A stretch of DNA of 64,000 nt from Nitrospira_D sp035465795 (GTDB lineage: Bacteria; Nitrospirota; Nitrospiria; Nitrospirales; Nitrospiraceae). Below, one piece after another: positions 24,166 to 32,600 of this stretch; positions within the stretch are counted from its first letter, which is position 1, and the number at the start of each line of letters is the position of its first letter. The notes under the pieces are model-generated. The model did no database searches. It was not told the origin of the DNA and saw nothing but the letters and a program-made list of their open reading frames with translations. A program made the position numbers and the translations under genes. The stretch is from positions 1 through 64,000 of the forward strand of contig NZ_JBMWAN010000003.1 of the NCBI RefSeq assembly GCF_049546785.1. The letters run 5' to 3'.

Positions 24166-25030
24166 AATCGAAGACGACAGTCTTCCTGCCATACACCAGC
24201 ACGCGATGCTCAATATGGCGCCGCACCGCGCGGGCCAGCACAATTTCCTCCAGGTCGCGTCCTTTCCTCACGAGGTCATCTACCGTGTCCCGGTGTCCGA
24301 CGCGAATGACGTCCTGCTCGATGATCGGTCCCTCGTCCAGATCTTCCGTCGCGTAATGGGCCGTCGCTCCGATGATCTTCACACCCCGCTCGTAGGCCTG
24401 GCGATAGGGATTCGCTCCGATGAAGGCCGGAAGGAAGGAGTGATGGATATTGATCACCGGGCAACCGATCTGCGAGAGAAAGTTCGCGCTGAGTATCTGC
24501 ATGTATCGGGCCATCACGACCAACTCCACACGATATTCCTTTAGTTTCGACACGACCTGCTCCTCCTGCTGCGGCTTCGTCTCCTTCGTGACGGGATAGA
24601 CCGCAAACGGTATCTTGAAGAGCTCGGCCCAACTTGCGCAGGTATCGTGGTTGGAGATGATGGTGGGGATGTCGATGCGGAGTTCATCGCGCCTGTGTCG
24701 CTGAAGCAGGTCTGCCAGACAATGATCCTGCTTGGAGACGAGCATGCCAACCCGGAGGCGATGGCTTGAGGGATGTACCTCAAAGCGCATGTCGAAGATC
24801 TTCGCGATGGGCGCAAAGGCGGCGGGAATCTCGTTCGGGGGAATCTGCAACCCTTCCGTCGAGAACTCCATCCGCATCAGAAAGTCATTCGTCTCCTCGT
24901 CGGTGTGATGATCCGAGTCGAGGATGTTCCCGCCAAACTCATGAATGAAACCGGAGACGCGGGCCACAATGCCTTTCCGGTCTTTGCAGTGGATCAGGAT
25001 GACGACGGACTCTTTGCGATTCGCGGTCAT
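24164..25030 (-). CDS. purU: Formyltetrahydrofolate deformylase
   Basis: An N-terminal ACT-like domain (HCKDRKGIVARVSGFIHE) is followed by a formyltransferase-type hydrolase domain with VINIHHSFLPAF and GATAHYATEDLDEGPII. PurU hydrolyses 10-formyl-THF to formate and THF, balancing one-carbon pools. Length 288 aa is typical. ATG 25030 is chosen over the in-frame TTG at 25060. It follows rimO by 77 bases on the same strand. Its stop codon lies inside the palindromic repeat. Confidence 0.95.
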   Translation of the reverse strand: MTANRKESVVILIHCKDRKGIVARVSGFIHEFGGNILDSDHHTDEETNDFLMRMEFSTEGLQIPPNEIPAAFAPIAKIFDMRFEVHPSSHRLRVGMLVSKQDHCLADLLQRHRRDELRIDIPTIISNHDTCASWAELFKIPFAVYPVTKETKPQQEEQVVSKLKEYRVELVVMARYMQILSANFLSQIGCPVINIHHSFLPAFIGANPYRQAYERGVKIIGATAHYATEDLDEGPIIEQDVIRVGHRDTVDDLVRKGRDLEEIVLARAVRRHIEHRVLVYGRKTVVFD

Positions 25031-25107
25031 AGCGGGTTGGTCCCTTTCTTCCGTTGACAAGAGATGCGTCAGATCATAAGGGTGCCGTGAACGGTCCTGG
25101 AGAGTGC

Positions 25108-26526
25108 CTATGACACGATGTGGCCCACGAGATCGTAGGTGGCGGCGTCCGTAATCTCGACCTTCACGAGATCGCCCGGGTTCGCGCTGCCGTCATTGAT
25201 ATAGACGACGCCGTCGATCTCAGGGGCCAGACCTTCATGCCGCCCTTCCAGCAAGAGCGGGGTTTCTTCGGACGGCCCATCGACCAGGACCTCCATGACC
25301 GAGCCGATGCGTGCCTGGCCCTTCGCGGCGGCAATCTCTTCCTGTATGGCGAGCAACTCATTGCGCCGTTCGTCCATTATGGCTCGCTCAACCTTGTCGT
25401 CCAACGAGATCGCGGTCGTATCTTCTTCATCCGAGTAGAGAAATACGGCAACCCGGTCGAATTCCTTCTCCGTCACATAGGTCTTGAGCTCCTGGTAGGC
25501 CTTTTCCGTCTCACCGGGAAATCCTACGATGAAGGCCGTCCGGAAGGTCACGCCGGGAATGCGGGTACGGATGCGGTCCACGAGTTTGTCGATGGCGGCG
25601 CGAGTCCCCAGCCGATGCATGCGCTTCAGCATCCGGTCATTGATATGTTGCAGCGGCATGTCGATGTACTTGGTAATCTTCTCCTCACCGGCATAGAGGT
25701 CGAGCAGGTCGTCGGTCACTTGCTGGGGGTACAGATAGAAGGGTCTGATCCACCGGATGTCCGTCACCTTCACGAGCGCGCGGAGCAGGGTGGTCAATCC
25801 GCCTCGAATGCCCAGATCGACGCCGTAGTTGATCGTATCCTGTGAAATCAGGTTGATTTCTTTCACCCCTTCTGCGGCGAGCCGTTCGGCTTCGGCCACA
25901 ATTGATTCGACCGGGCGGCTGCGTTGCTTCCCCCGCATGATGGGAATCGCGCAGAAGGCGCAGTTCCGATTGCACCCTTCGGCGATCTTCACATAGGCGC
26001 TGTGCGCCTTCCCGAGGCGGAGGCGAGGGGCGTCGGCGTCGTAGAGATACGGAGGCTCGCTGATCCAGAGCCGTTGCTGCCGTTTCTTGGGGGCCAAGAG
26101 GTCCCGACAGATCGTCGCGATCTTCCCGAATTCTCCGGTTCCCACCACTCCATCCAATTCCGGAAGTTCTTTGAGCAGATCACCCTGGTACCGTTGCGCA
26201 AGACAGCCCGCGGCAATGAGCACCCGACAGGCGCCCTTTTTCTTCAGCTTGCCATGTTCGAGGATGGTGTTGATGGATTCCTGCTTGGCCTCTTCGATAA
26301 AGCCGCAGGTATTGATGATGACGACTTCGGCCTTCTTCGGGTTGCCGGTCAACTGAAAGCCGTCGTTGACGAGCGTGCCGAGCATGACCTCCGAGTCCAC
26401 CTGGTTTTTTGAACAGCCCAGGTTCACGAAACCGATAGTCGGTTTTTTGCCGGCCACAGCCGTCTTTGCGAGAACAGCCTTCTTCGTCGTCTTTTTCCGG
26501 TCGAGTTGGATTAGCGGTGTAGACAT
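25108..26526 (-). CDS. rimO: Ribosomal protein S12 methylthiotransferase RimO
   Basis: RimO adds a methylthio group to the conserved aspartate of ribosomal protein S12. The UPF0004 domain (IGFVNLGCSKNQVDSE, NTCGFIEEAK, AAGCLAQRY) is followed by a radical SAM CX3CX2C motif (CNRNCAFC) and a C-terminal TRAM domain. The 472-aa length includes about 28 extra basic N-terminal residues. No Shine-Dalgarno precedes the ATG; a strong promoter abuts it (leaderless geometry). If the true start is internal, these extra residues would be absent. Confidence 0.94.
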   Translation of the reverse strand: MSTPLIQLDRKKTTKKAVLAKTAVAGKKPTIGFVNLGCSKNQVDSEVMLGTLVNDGFQLTGNPKKAEVVIINTCGFIEEAKQESINTILEHGKLKKKGACRVLIAAGCLAQRYQGDLLKELPELDGVVGTGEFGKIATICRDLLAPKKRQQRLWISEPPYLYDADAPRLRLGKAHSAYVKIAEGCNRNCAFCAIPIMRGKQRSRPVESIVAEAERLAAEGVKEINLISQDTINYGVDLGIRGGLTTLLRALVKVTDIRWIRPFYLYPQQVTDDLLDLYAGEEKITKYIDMPLQHINDRMLKRMHRLGTRAAIDKLVDRIRTRIPGVTFRTAFIVGFPGETEKAYQELKTYVTEKEFDRVAVFLYSDEEDTTAISLDDKVERAIMDERRNELLAIQEEIAAAKGQARIGSVMEVLVDGPSEETPLLLEGRHEGLAPEIDGVVYINDGSANPGDLVKVEITDAATYDLVGHIVS

Positions 26527-26532
26527 CCAGGC

Positions 26533-26562
26533 AGTCTACGGGACGGTGAAAAATTCTGTCAA
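26533..26562 (-). promoter_or_regulatory. Promoter placed for a leaderless rimO transcript
   Basis: On the minus strand a perfect TTGACA (26562-26557), 18-bp spacer, TAGACT (26538-26533). Six bases separate it from the rimO ATG. Confidence 0.65.
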
Positions 26563-26568
26563 CTTCGT

Positions 26569-26596
26569 GCCCCTTGCCCCTTGCCTCTTGCCTCCC
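26569..26596 (+). repeat. Four tandem 7-bp units, GCCCCTT type
   Basis: GCCCCTT (26569 and 26576), GCCTCTT (26583) and GCCTCCC (26590) are exact tandem heptamers in the rimO / carbonic anhydrase divergent region. The first two units supply the -35 region of the rightward promoter. Confidence 0.7.
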
Positions 26597-26603
26597 GTAA
26601 AGT
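26574..26603 (+). promoter_or_regulatory. Promoter placed for a leaderless carbonic anhydrase transcript
   Basis: TTGCCC (26574-26579), 18-bp spacer, TAAAGT (26598-26603), then six bases to the ATG at 26610. The -35 lies in the heptamer array. Confidence 0.5.
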
Positions 26604-26609
26604 GCAGCC

Positions 26610-27146
26610 ATGATTCGGACATTCCAAGGCATCAAGCCGACCATTCCCGATTCCTGCTTTATCGAAGATACGGCCGTCGTGATCGGCGACGTCGTCATGG
26701 GCGAGGCCTGTAGTGTCTGGTTCAACGCCGTGATCCGTGGCGATGTCCACTACATCCGCATCGGGAACCGGACGAATGTTCAGGATCTCTGCATGCTCCA
26801 TGTGACCCACGACACCCATCCTCTCATCATCGGCAACGAGGTGACCATCGGACATAGCGTGGTGCTGCACGGTTGCACCATCAAGGATCGTGTCCTGGTG
26901 GGGATGGGGGCGATTGTCATGGACGGCGCGGTGATCGGAGAGGATTCGGTCGTCGGGGCCGGGGCGCTGGTGGTGGAAGGCACCATTGTGCCGCCCAAAA
27001 GTTTGATCCTGGGATCGCCTGCGAAGGTCAAGCGCGCGGTGACCGAGCAGGAATTGGCCTGGGTCAAGGAGTCGGCGGAGAACTACGTGCAGTACGCCCG
27101 CCAATATCTCAGCGATACGGCGAAGCCCACCGGGTTTCGCCCGTAG
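26610..27146 (+). CDS. Gamma-class carbonic anhydrase family protein
   Basis: A left-handed beta-helix of hexapeptide repeats ([LIV]-G-x4) with the gamma-CA histidines in HVTHDTHPLIIG and IGHSVVLHGC, and the family motif VWFNAVIRGDVHYIRIG with the R-G-D. C-terminal helix present. Members hydrate CO2 or are catalytically silent scaffold proteins; activity cannot be judged from sequence alone. Length 178 aa is standard. Divergent from rimO; the 3' end is 15 bases from a convergent gene. Confidence 0.9.
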   Translation: MIRTFQGIKPTIPDSCFIEDTAVVIGDVVMGEACSVWFNAVIRGDVHYIRIGNRTNVQDLCMLHVTHDTHPLIIGNEVTIGHSVVLHGCTIKDRVLVGMGAIVMDGAVIGEDSVVGAGALVVEGTIVPPKSLILGSPAKVKRAVTEQELAWVKESAENYVQYARQYLSDTAKPTGFRP

Positions 27147-27161
27147 CCACGCGTTGTCCCT

Positions 27162-27857
27162 TTACCCCGTACCGATTTTCACAAAACAGATCGGGTCTCC
27201 CACCAATGCCGTGGGATATTGCCGCCGTTCGACACGGTAGGGGATCTTTTTCCGATGGCACCAGTCGGCGATCCACACTACTTCTTCTGTCGAGGTCGTC
27301 ATCAATCCGGGGAGGCTCAGCTTCGGCAGGCAGCGATCGACGATCGACCGCACAATCCGCCGCTGTTGTTCAAACCGGCGCGGGTCGAAGCTCACGGGAT
27401 CGGCGGTCCCGTAGGAAAGCGGAGCCAGGTTGGGAAAGCGTTCCGGGTCATTCAGGACGCTGACCATCCAGAGATGGTCGAAACGGCCCTGAGCCTTGGC
27501 CGCATCCTGGCTATGAAATCGCACCGGCAGACTGCGACAGGCACGGTTCAGCGCCGCCACCTCGGTGCGTCTCAGATTGTAGGGCTCGACGGTGCGGCCC
27601 AACTCAAGCGCTTCCGCCAACAACGGGGGTAGTTCCGCCACACCGGCACCCACATACAGGCTCCGGCCCTGCGGGGCGAGACGTTGGCAGAGAGCCTGGG
27701 CGATCTGTGCGCCAAGCCTCTGGCAGGGTCCTCGTTTGGCCCGCCAAAATTCATCGCCCCCCTCGTAGCAATAGACGCGGCCCAAGGTCGTGTAATCCAG
27801 GCGGCTGAACACATCGCTGATGACGCGTCGTATGGAACGGTGCAGTGTCGCGGCCAT
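27162..27857 (-). CDS. Hypothetical protein, possible Rossmann/methyltransferase-like
   Basis: Not firmly recognised. A central RSLYVGAGVAELPPLL segment resembles the glycine-rich motif I of SAM-dependent methyltransferases, followed by an EPYNLRRTEV strand-acid region and a DHLWMVSVLND segment in the position of motif IV. I leave function open. Its ATG shares one base with the stop of the M28 peptidase gene (TAATG), indicating translational coupling. Confidence 0.75.
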   Translation of the reverse strand: MAATLHRSIRRVISDVFSRLDYTTLGRVYCYEGGDEFWRAKRGPCQRLGAQIAQALCQRLAPQGRSLYVGAGVAELPPLLAEALELGRTVEPYNLRRTEVAALNRACRSLPVRFHSQDAAKAQGRFDHLWMVSVLNDPERFPNLAPLSYGTADPVSFDPRRFEQQRRIVRSIVDRCLPKLSLPGLMTTSTEEVVWIADWCHRKKIPYRVERRQYPTALVGDPICFVKIGTG

Positions 27858-28711
27858 TATTCCTCAAGCTGGTTGGCGGCCAATGAGCGCACGGCGGCGG
27901 TCACCGCATCGGCCACGGATGAAAGAAAGTCGAAGTTGAGCGTATCGATGGTATCGGTCGATCGATGGTAGTGGGGATTTCTGAAATTAGCCGTGTCGGT
28001 GATCATGACGGCGGGGAAGCCCTGCTCCCAAAAGGCCGTATGGTCGCTTCGTCTGGTGTCGGGGAGCTGTTCGCCGTTGCCCGGGACAATCAAGGGGACG
28101 ACCGGGACAGAGAGGCTCATGGCCTGCGCTACCGTGCTGGTCAACGAAGCAGAGGCCTGATTGCCGATGATCGCGAGAAAATTGCCAACGGTCGGGACGG
28201 TGACGGGAATGCCCGGCGGAGTTTTCTGTGATCCTTCTTTGTCGCTCGCATAGCCGACGCACTCAAGGACGATCGCTCCGTGAATCGATTGGCTGGTGGC
28301 CGCGAGATGTGTGGTGTAAGCCTGGCTTCCCAAGAGGTCCTCTTCCTCCAGGCAAAACGCGATGAACTGCACGGGGCGGGCAAGATCCGTCTGCGCAAGT
28401 CGCCCGGCGACTTCGATGAGCACCGCCAGGCCGCTGGCGTTGTCGTCCGCGCCGGGCGAGCCTTCGACGGTATCGTAGTGGGCGGCCAGGATCAGCGGAG
28501 CTGATGACTGGCCCTTCGCGGCCGGCCTGGTCGCGATCAGATTGTCGTAGAAACTTCCCCAGGCTTCGAATCGATGCGTGGTTACGTCGAGCCCCTGTCT
28601 GGCGAATGCTTGCGTGAGGTAGGCCGCCGTGTCTTGCAGGGCTGCGGGAGACGTGTGGGGATGCCGCTCTCTGGCGAGATGGATAAGATGTGGGGTGAGG
28701 TCATCAGCCAC
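27857..28711 (-). CDS. M28 family zinc metallopeptidase
   Basis: The co-catalytic zinc motifs are in order: LAAHYDTVEGSPGADDNASG (H, bridging D), CLEEEDLLGS (catalytic E pair), VECVGY-like (here LECVGYASD) and SDHTAFWEQGFPAVMITDTA (final His). Members are aminopeptidases or glutaminyl cyclase-like enzymes. No signal peptide is evident, so this copy appears cytoplasmic. It lies between argB and a coupled unknown gene. Confidence 0.9.
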   Translation of the reverse strand: MADDLTPHLIHLARERHPHTSPAALQDTAAYLTQAFARQGLDVTTHRFEAWGSFYDNLIATRPAAKGQSSAPLILAAHYDTVEGSPGADDNASGLAVLIEVAGRLAQTDLARPVQFIAFCLEEEDLLGSQAYTTHLAATSQSIHGAIVLECVGYASDKEGSQKTPPGIPVTVPTVGNFLAIIGNQASASLTSTVAQAMSLSVPVVPLIVPGNGEQLPDTRRSDHTAFWEQGFPAVMITDTANFRNPHYHRSTDTIDTLNFDFLSSVADAVTAAVRSLAANQLEE

Positions 28712-28737
28712 GCGCGGGGATTCCTTGCATCGAGATG

Positions 28738-29631
28738 CTACGACACAATCTCGGTGCCGATGCCTTTGCGGGTGAAGATTTCCAGCAAGAGCGCGTGGGG
28801 AATGCGGCCGTCGATGATATGGGCTTTCCCGGCGCCGCCGACCAGCGCGTCGAGGCAGGCCTGCACCTTGGGCAACATGCCCTCGCCGATGACGCCCTTT
28901 TTCACCATCCGCTGCACATCTTTGCGCGACACGGTGGAGAGGTGGCGGCTGTTCGCGTCGCGGATGCCTTTCACGTCCGTCATCATGACCAGCTTTTCGG
29001 CATGGAGTGAGGCGGCGATCGCACCGGCGACGAGGTCCGCATTGATGTTGTAGGTGTTGCCTTCCCGGTCCGTCCCGATGGGAGCGATGACGGGGATGTA
29101 GTGATCCTGCTGGAGTTTCAGCACCAGGCTGGGATCGACGGATTGCACTTCTCCGACGAGCCCGAAATCGCCCTGGTCGTCCCCTTCGAGATCTTTGCCC
29201 AGACTGTCCGCCCAGGCCTTGGCCGTCAGCGGGCGTGCCATGATGAGCCCGCCGTCTTTTCCGCTGAGTCCGACGGCCCGTCCTCCATGGCGATTGAGGA
29301 GTTCCACAATCTCCATGTTGATCTTGCCGGCCAGGACCATCTCGACGATTTCCATCGTGGCTTCGTCGGTCACCCGGACACCGTGGCGAAACTTGGCTTG
29401 GATGCCCAGCCGGGTGAGCATCTTGTCGATCTGCGGTCCTCCGCCATGCACGATGACAGGGTTGAGCCCGACGTATTTCAGCAGGACGACATCTTCGGCA
29501 AACCGTTCCTTCAGCGCGGTCTCTGTCATCGCGTGGCCGCCGTACTTGACGACCACGGTTTTGCCACGGAAGGTCCGGATATAGGGGAGCGCCTCGATCA
29601 GAACGTTGGCCTTTTTAATCAATCGATTCAT
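28738..29631 (-). CDS. argB: Acetylglutamate kinase
   Basis: ArgB phosphorylates N-acetylglutamate, step two of arginine synthesis. Amino-acid-kinase fold motifs: VVKYGGHAM, NPVIVHGGGPQID, the N-acetylglutamate loop GLSGKDGGL and the YNINADLVAGAIA segment. ATG 29631 is internal to a longer frame (to 29709) whose extension is Pro/Ser-rich and unlikely to be translated. Length 297 aa is typical. It is the only arginine gene in the window. Confidence 0.95.
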   Translation of the reverse strand: MNRLIKKANVLIEALPYIRTFRGKTVVVKYGGHAMTETALKERFAEDVVLLKYVGLNPVIVHGGGPQIDKMLTRLGIQAKFRHGVRVTDEATMEIVEMVLAGKINMEIVELLNRHGGRAVGLSGKDGGLIMARPLTAKAWADSLGKDLEGDDQGDFGLVGEVQSVDPSLVLKLQQDHYIPVIAPIGTDREGNTYNINADLVAGAIAASLHAEKLVMMTDVKGIRDANSRHLSTVSRKDVQRMVKKGVIGEGMLPKVQACLDALVGGAGKAHIIDGRIPHALLLEIFTRKGIGTEIVS

Positions 29632-29640
29632 GTACGCCTC

Positions 29641-29720
29641 CGGCGTTAGGCAAGGGGGGACGGGGCTAGAGGCGAGCGGGGTTAGTCTTGTCCACGGGTC
29701 TCTCGCCACTTGCCTGCATT
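29641..29720. repeat. Degenerate GC-rich heptad spacer between hslU and argB
   Basis: On the minus strand the spacer contains words close to the GCCTCTT / GCCCCTT units seen at 26569 (GCCTCTA, GCCCCGT, then CTTGCC), with a GGCAAG complement at its hslU end. The 7-bp phase is less regular than in the other arrays. Confidence 0.35.
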
Positions 29721-31107
29721 AGAGAATATACCGGCTCAAGTCCTGGTCCTTCACGATGTCCTTCAAGCGCTCACGCACGTAGGCGGCGCTGATCGGAACG
29801 GTTTTGTCCGGCCACTCCGGCCCGGCAAACGAAATCTCCTCCAGCAGCCGCTCCATGATCGTGAAGAGACGGCGGGCGCCGATATTTTCCGTCCGCTCAT
29901 TGACCTGGACGGCCAGCTCGGCGATTTCTTCGAGCCCGTCCTGCGTAAACTCGACGGTCAATCCCTCCGTGGCGAGGAGCGCCTGATACTGCCGGACCAG
30001 CGCGCCGCGCGGCTCGGTGAGGATGCGCACGAAATCGTCTTTGGTCAGCGGACTCAGCTCGACGCGAATCGGAAACCGGCCCTGGAGTTCCGGAATCAAG
30101 TCCGACGGTTTTGCCACATGGAACGCGCCCGCGGCAATAAATAAAATGTGATCGGTGAGCACCGGGCCGTGTTTGGTGTTGACGGTGCAGCCTTCCACGA
30201 TCGGGAGCAGGTCGCGTTGCACGCCTTCGCGCGAGACATCCGGCCCCGCCGTTCGCTCGCGGCCCGCGATCTTATCAATTTCATCCAGAAACACAATCCC
30301 GGTCTGCTGGACTTTGGCGATCGCCTCGCGCACGACCTCGTCCATGTCGATGAGCTTCTGCGCTTCTTCCTGGGTCAATTGTTTGAGCGCGTCCGCCACT
30401 TTCATGCGCCGGTTCTTTTTCTTGCCCGGCAACATGCCGCCGAGCATGTCCTGGAGATTACTCTGCAGGTCTTCCAGGCCGCCGATATTCGAGGTCACGC
30501 CTACCGGAAGCCCCCGTTCCTTGACCTCCAGCTCGACCGTGCGCTCGTCCAGCTTGCCTTCCCGCAGCTGCAGCCGAAGCTTGGATCTGGTCGTCTCGTA
30601 GGAATCATGTCCGGCCGGGGCGGTGGAGTCGGTGGAACTCTCCACGCTTATGGGCCGGGGCGGTGGCGGCGGGAGCAGGAGATCCAGCAAGCGGTCTTCT
30701 CCGTGCTGTTCGGCCTTCTGCTGAACATCTTCGAGGCGGCCGGTCTTGACCATGTTGATGGCCAGTTCCGTCAGATCGCGAATGATCGATTCCACATCGC
30801 GCCCGACGTAGCCCACTTCGGTAAACTTGGACGCCTCGACCTTGATGAACGGGGCTTGCGCCAGTTTGGCCAGGCGGCGCGCGATCTCGGTTTTGCCGAC
30901 GCCGGTCGGGCCGATCATGATGATATTCTTGGGCATGACCTCATCGCGTAGATCCGGCGCCAGTTGCTGTCGCCGCCAGCGGTTCCGGAGCGCAATGGCG
31001 ACCATCCGTTTGGCGTCTTTCTGGCCGATGACGTAGCGGTTCAGCTCCTCGACGATCTGGGATGGGGTCAGGCTGTTCACATTCAACGGCGCGGTATCGG
31101 TCTTCAT
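29719..31107 (-). CDS. hslU: ATP-dependent protease ATPase subunit HslU
   Basis: HslU unfolds substrates for the HslV peptidase. It has the N-domain PSQIVEELNRYVIGQKDAKR, Walker A GPTGVGKTE, the family IGRDVESIIRDL-type pore region (YVGRDVESIIRDL), an I-domain insert, Walker B (GIVFLDEIDKI) and the C-terminal DLSRYIL tail that docks into HslV. ATG 31107 or the in-frame GTG 31116 could start it; neither has an obvious Shine-Dalgarno. It follows hslV by 18 bases. Confidence 0.96.
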   Translation of the reverse strand: MKTDTAPLNVNSLTPSQIVEELNRYVIGQKDAKRMVAIALRNRWRRQQLAPDLRDEVMPKNIIMIGPTGVGKTEIARRLAKLAQAPFIKVEASKFTEVGYVGRDVESIIRDLTELAINMVKTGRLEDVQQKAEQHGEDRLLDLLLPPPPPRPISVESSTDSTAPAGHDSYETTRSKLRLQLREGKLDERTVELEVKERGLPVGVTSNIGGLEDLQSNLQDMLGGMLPGKKKNRRMKVADALKQLTQEEAQKLIDMDEVVREAIAKVQQTGIVFLDEIDKIAGRERTAGPDVSREGVQRDLLPIVEGCTVNTKHGPVLTDHILFIAAGAFHVAKPSDLIPELQGRFPIRVELSPLTKDDFVRILTEPRGALVRQYQALLATEGLTVEFTQDGLEEIAELAVQVNERTENIGARRLFTIMERLLEEISFAGPEWPDKTVPISAAYVRERLKDIVKDQDLSRYIL

Positions 31108-31125
31108 CTGTCCCACGGTTGTGAT

Positions 31126-31662
31126 TTACCCTCGTAGTTCCTCAACAATAATCTGCTGGTTCGTGTAAATGTCGATGGCTCCGGCAATCATCATGGCTTC
31201 CTTCACGATGGCTGCGGCGTCCAGCTGTGAATGCCCCAGCAATGCTCTGGCTGCCGACAGGGCGTAGGGCCCCCCGGAGCCGATGGCCAGAATGCCGTCC
31301 TCCGGTTCCACCACGTCGCCGGTTCCCGAGATGATGAAGGACTGGTCCCGGCCGGCGACGGCCAGCAGCGCCTCCAGGCGGCGGAGCACGCGATCCGTGC
31401 GCCAATCTTTCGCCAGCTCGACGGCGGCTCTGGTCAGATTGCCGCGAAACTCTTCGAGCTTGCTCTCGAACTTTTCAAACAGGGTAAACGCGTCGGCGGT
31501 TGCGCCGGCAAATCCTGCCAGGACCTGGTCATGGTGCAGGCGCCGGAGCTTTTTGGCGTTTTGTTTCATGACGGTCGTGCCGACGGTTACCTGCCCGTCG
31601 CAGCCCATGGCCACCCGGCCGTCCCGTCGTACGCACAAAATGGTCGTCGAGCGAATTTTCAT
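31126..31662 (-). CDS. hslV: ATP-dependent protease peptidase subunit HslV
   Basis: HslV is a proteasome-like N-terminal nucleophile threonine protease. The start MKIRSTTILCVRRDG shows that the first five residues must be removed to expose a threonine, as in the Bacillus-type enzyme with a propeptide. The GCDGQVTVG and AIGSGGPYALSAARAL motifs are typical. Length 178 aa is normal. The ATG overlaps the xerC stop by four bases. Confidence 0.96.
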   Translation of the reverse strand: MKIRSTTILCVRRDGRVAMGCDGQVTVGTTVMKQNAKKLRRLHHDQVLAGFAGATADAFTLFEKFESKLEEFRGNLTRAAVELAKDWRTDRVLRRLEALLAVAGRDQSFIISGTGDVVEPEDGILAIGSGGPYALSAARALLGHSQLDAAAIVKEAMMIAGAIDIYTNQQIIVEELRG

Positions 31663-32600
31663 GATCCGGTGTCGTCCTTTTGGGGAGCCGATGGCGTCGC
31701 CGTCCTGGCCCGGGGGTGGGCCCGGTCATAGACGGCGAGGAGCTGGTCTGCTGCCAGGTGGGTGTATTTCTGTGTCGTATTGAGAGACGCATGCCCCAGC
31801 ATTTCTTGAATGGACCGCAAGTCCGCCCCTTCGTCCAGCAGATGCGTGGCGTAGGAGTGGCGAAGGGCGTGTGGGCTGACGGCCCCGCCCGCGAGGCGGC
31901 TTGAATAGCGGGACACCAGGCGGGCCACGCTGCGAGTGGTGAGGCGGCCGCCGCGGTGGTTGAGGAAGAGGGGTGCCGAAGGCTGTTGTGCATGGGCCGG
32001 CAACGTCAGTGAGGCGCGATACGTTCGGATGGCTTGGAGTGCGAGGTCCCCGATCGGGACGATCCGTTCCTTCCGTCCTTTCCCGCGCAGCCGCACGAGA
32101 CCGTCGTCGAAGTTGAGATCGCGTAGATTGAGGCCCACTGCTTCGCTGACACGCGCACCGGTCGAATACAGCGTTTCGAGGAGCGCCCGATCTCGCAACG
32201 CCAGAGGTGACGTTCCTTCAGGGAATTCCATCAAGATATTCGCGTCATCTTTGGTCAGGACCCGAGGTAACGGCTTGGGGAGTTTGGGGCTGCGAATCTC
32301 TTCGGCCGGATTCTTCGTGACCGTGCCTTCCCGCAGGTGAAACCGATAGAAGCTGCGCAGGCAGGCCAGCTTGCGCGACAGCGAGGATGACTTTTCGCCT
32401 TTCCGGTCCAGCCAATGGAGATAGGTGCGGATCGATTCCGCTGTAATCTCGCCGGCGTGGATCGGGCTGGGCGGCTGCTGCCTCTGACTGAGGAAGGTGG
32501 CCAATTGGGTCAGGTCTGACCGGTAGTTGCGAATGGTCTCCGGCGAGGCATTGCGCTCGACTGCAAGGAATCTCATGAAAGCGCGGATTGCGTCATCCAT
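31659..32600 (-). CDS. xerC: Tyrosine recombinase XerC/XerD
   Basis: A Xer-type tyrosine recombinase for chromosome dimer resolution. An N-terminal SAM-like core-binding domain is followed by the catalytic set R (GARVSEAV), K (GKGRKERIVP), H-x-x-R (SPHALRHSYATHLL), H (MLGHASLNTTQ) and the tyrosine nucleophile (KYTH). 313 aa, with a slightly long C-terminal tail (HPRARTATPSAPQKDD). It overlaps trmFO by 28 bases. The order trmFO-xerC-hslV-hslU supports the XerC assignment. Confidence 0.93.
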   Translation of the reverse strand: MDDAIRAFMRFLAVERNASPETIRNYRSDLTQLATFLSQRQQPPSPIHAGEITAESIRTYLHWLDRKGEKSSSLSRKLACLRSFYRFHLREGTVTKNPAEEIRSPKLPKPLPRVLTKDDANILMEFPEGTSPLALRDRALLETLYSTGARVSEAVGLNLRDLNFDDGLVRLRGKGRKERIVPIGDLALQAIRTYRASLTLPAHAQQPSAPLFLNHRGGRLTTRSVARLVSRYSSRLAGGAVSPHALRHSYATHLLDEGADLRSIQEMLGHASLNTTQKYTHLAADQLLAVYDRAHPRARTATPSAPQKDDTGS

